This document shows, in pieces, positions 5,602-6,647 of a DNA stretch of 6,647 nucleotides. The DNA is from Acidobacteriota bacterium (lineage in GTDB: Bacteria > Acidobacteriota > Vicinamibacteria > Vicinamibacterales > CAVVIG01). Position 1 is the first letter of the stretch. Each line of letters starts with the position of its first letter. Both the position numbers and the translations under genes were made by a program. A model generated the notes under the pieces. The model saw only the letters and a program-made list of their open reading frames with translations. It did no database searches and was not told where the DNA came from. Where the stretch lies: contig QHWL01000139.1 of the NCBI GenBank assembly GCA_003222555.1, positions 631-7,277 of the forward strand, read 5' to 3'.

Positions 5602-6647
5602 AATTCCTGCCGCTGGTCTGGCGGAACCTGCTCCGACGCAAGGTCCGAACCACCTTTACGTTGCTCTCGATTTTCGTCGCGTTCGTCCTGTACGCCTTCC
5701 TCATGACTATTCGAACGGCGTTCTCGATGGGCGTCGACGTGGCCGGCGTGGATCGACTGATGATGATGCACAAGGTGAGCCTCATTCAGTTTTTGCCGAT
5801 CTCGTACCTGAAGCAGATCCAGTCCACACCAGGCGTCAGGCTCGCTTCACATAACACCTGGTTCGGCGGCACGTATCAGGACAACGCCAACCAGTTCGCG
5901 GTCATGGCCGTGGATCCCGAGCCGTTCTTGAAGATCTACCCCGAGTTCAAGGTGCCGCCCGAGCAGGTCAAAGCATGGCTCGCCGATCGCGTGGGCGCGC
6001 TCGTCGGCCGGGACGTTGCGACGCGGTACGGCTGGAAGATCGGCGACAGGATTCCCATCCAGGGAACCATCTTTCAGCCGAAGCAGGGGTCGACGTGGTT
6101 CTTCAACGTCGACGGCATTTACGATGGCGACAAGACGGTCGATAAAACCAACTTCTTCTTCCGCTACGAGTATCTCGATGAGAACCGGCGCTTGACGGCC
6201 GGGATGGTGGGTTGGTTCATCATCAGAATCGACGACCCTTCACACGCCGCCGAGATCGCCGCAAAGCTCGACGCGCAGTTCGCAAACTCGTCCGCCGAGA
6301 CCAAGACCTCGACCGAGAAGGCCTTCCTTCAGGGCTTCGTGAACCAGGTTGGCGACGTGAGCGCCATCATGGTGGCCATCCTCGTGGCGGTGTTGTTTTC
6401 GATCCTGCTCGTCACCGCCAACACCATGGCGCAAGCGGTGCGCGAGCGCACCAGCGAGCTGGCCGTTCTCAAGACGCTCGGATTCTCGAATGGCCTCGTG
6501 CTCGCGCTGGTGATGGCCGAGTCGCTCTTCATGGCGGTGCTGGGCGGGGGCCTGGGCCTCGCAATCGCCTGGGCTCTCGTGAGCCGCGGCAGTTTCAACA
6601 ACGCGTTTCTACCCATCTTCGTGTTGAGAGGCCGCGACGTGCTCATC
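5598..6647 (+). CDS. FtsX-like/MacB-type ABC transporter permease, 3'-partial
   Basis: The ATG at 5598 overlaps the ATPase stop, and the frame stays open for 350 codons to the right edge. The N-terminus [21 protein letters not shown] is the typical cytoplasmic opening of this family. A first membrane segment at about 18-38 is followed by a large periplasmic domain at about 45-250. That domain has VGRDVATRYGWKIGDRIPI at 136-154, as in the MacB_PCD domain. A second membrane segment lies at about 254-276. Next comes the conserved cytoplasmic stretch AVRERTSELAVLKTLGFS (280-297), then a third segment at about 298-328. The fourth segment and C-terminus lie beyond the window, probably 35-60 residues. 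It forms the membrane pore or lever of the exporter with the two upstream proteins. A second permease could follow, as is common in such operons. The substrate is unknown. Confidence 0.93.
   Translation, partial: MKFLPLVWRNLLRRKVRTTFTLLSIFVAFVLYAFLMTIRTAFSMGVDVAGVDRLMMMHKVSLIQFLPISYLKQIQSTPGVRLASHNTWFGGTYQDNANQFAVMAVDPEPFLKIYPEFKVPPEQVKAWLADRVGALVGRDVATRYGWKIGDRIPIQGTIFQPKQGSTWFFNVDGIYDGDKTVDKTNFFFRYEYLDENRRLTAGMVGWFIIRIDDPSHAAEIAAKLDAQFANSSAETKTSTEKAFLQGFVNQVGDVSAIMVAILVAVLFSILLVTANTMAQAVRERTSELAVLKTLGFSNGLVLALVMAESLFMAVLGGGLGLAIAWALVSRGSFNNAFLPIFVLRGRDVLI

Overview
The window is a high-GC bacterial segment with every recognisable gene on the + strand. No taxonomic marker gene is present. 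Overall GC, GTG starts, and intergenic repeats (CGCAGAG-type and CACGAA-type short repeats, and a GTCCGGC/GCCGGAC REP-like hairpin) recall Acidobacteriota, possibly Vicinamibacteria. That placement is an inference from general familiarity and is not proven here.

Region 1 (2-2899) is a sulfur-oxidation pair. The first gene is cut by the left edge. It encodes a metallo-beta-lactamase-fold persulfide dioxygenase fused to two rhodanese domains; the first lacks its catalytic cysteine and the second keeps it, the CstB-like layout. After a 300-bp repeat-rich gap comes a 465-residue sulfite-oxidase-family molybdenum enzyme carrying an extra ~97-residue N-terminal domain. Together they could convert persulfide sulfur to sulfite or thiosulfate and then sulfite to sulfate. 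No Tat signal is seen on the molybdoenzyme, so it is probably cytoplasmic.

Region 2 (2900-3653) is about 750 bp without a convincing gene. It holds tandem 8-bp repeats, an AT-rich pocket, several short palindromes, a REP-like hairpin and, near its right end, a possible sigma-70-type promoter.

Region 3 (3654-6647) is a tight operon for a MacAB-type tripartite ABC transporter: an HlyD/MacA-like periplasmic adaptor, a MacB/LolD-type ATPase and an FtsX-like permease cut by the right edge. The gaps are 19 bp and then a 4-bp ATGA overlap. The transported substrate cannot be read from the sequence.

I see no wholly new system. The most unusual item is the extra domain fused to the sulfite oxidase, beside a CstB-like persulfide dioxygenase.
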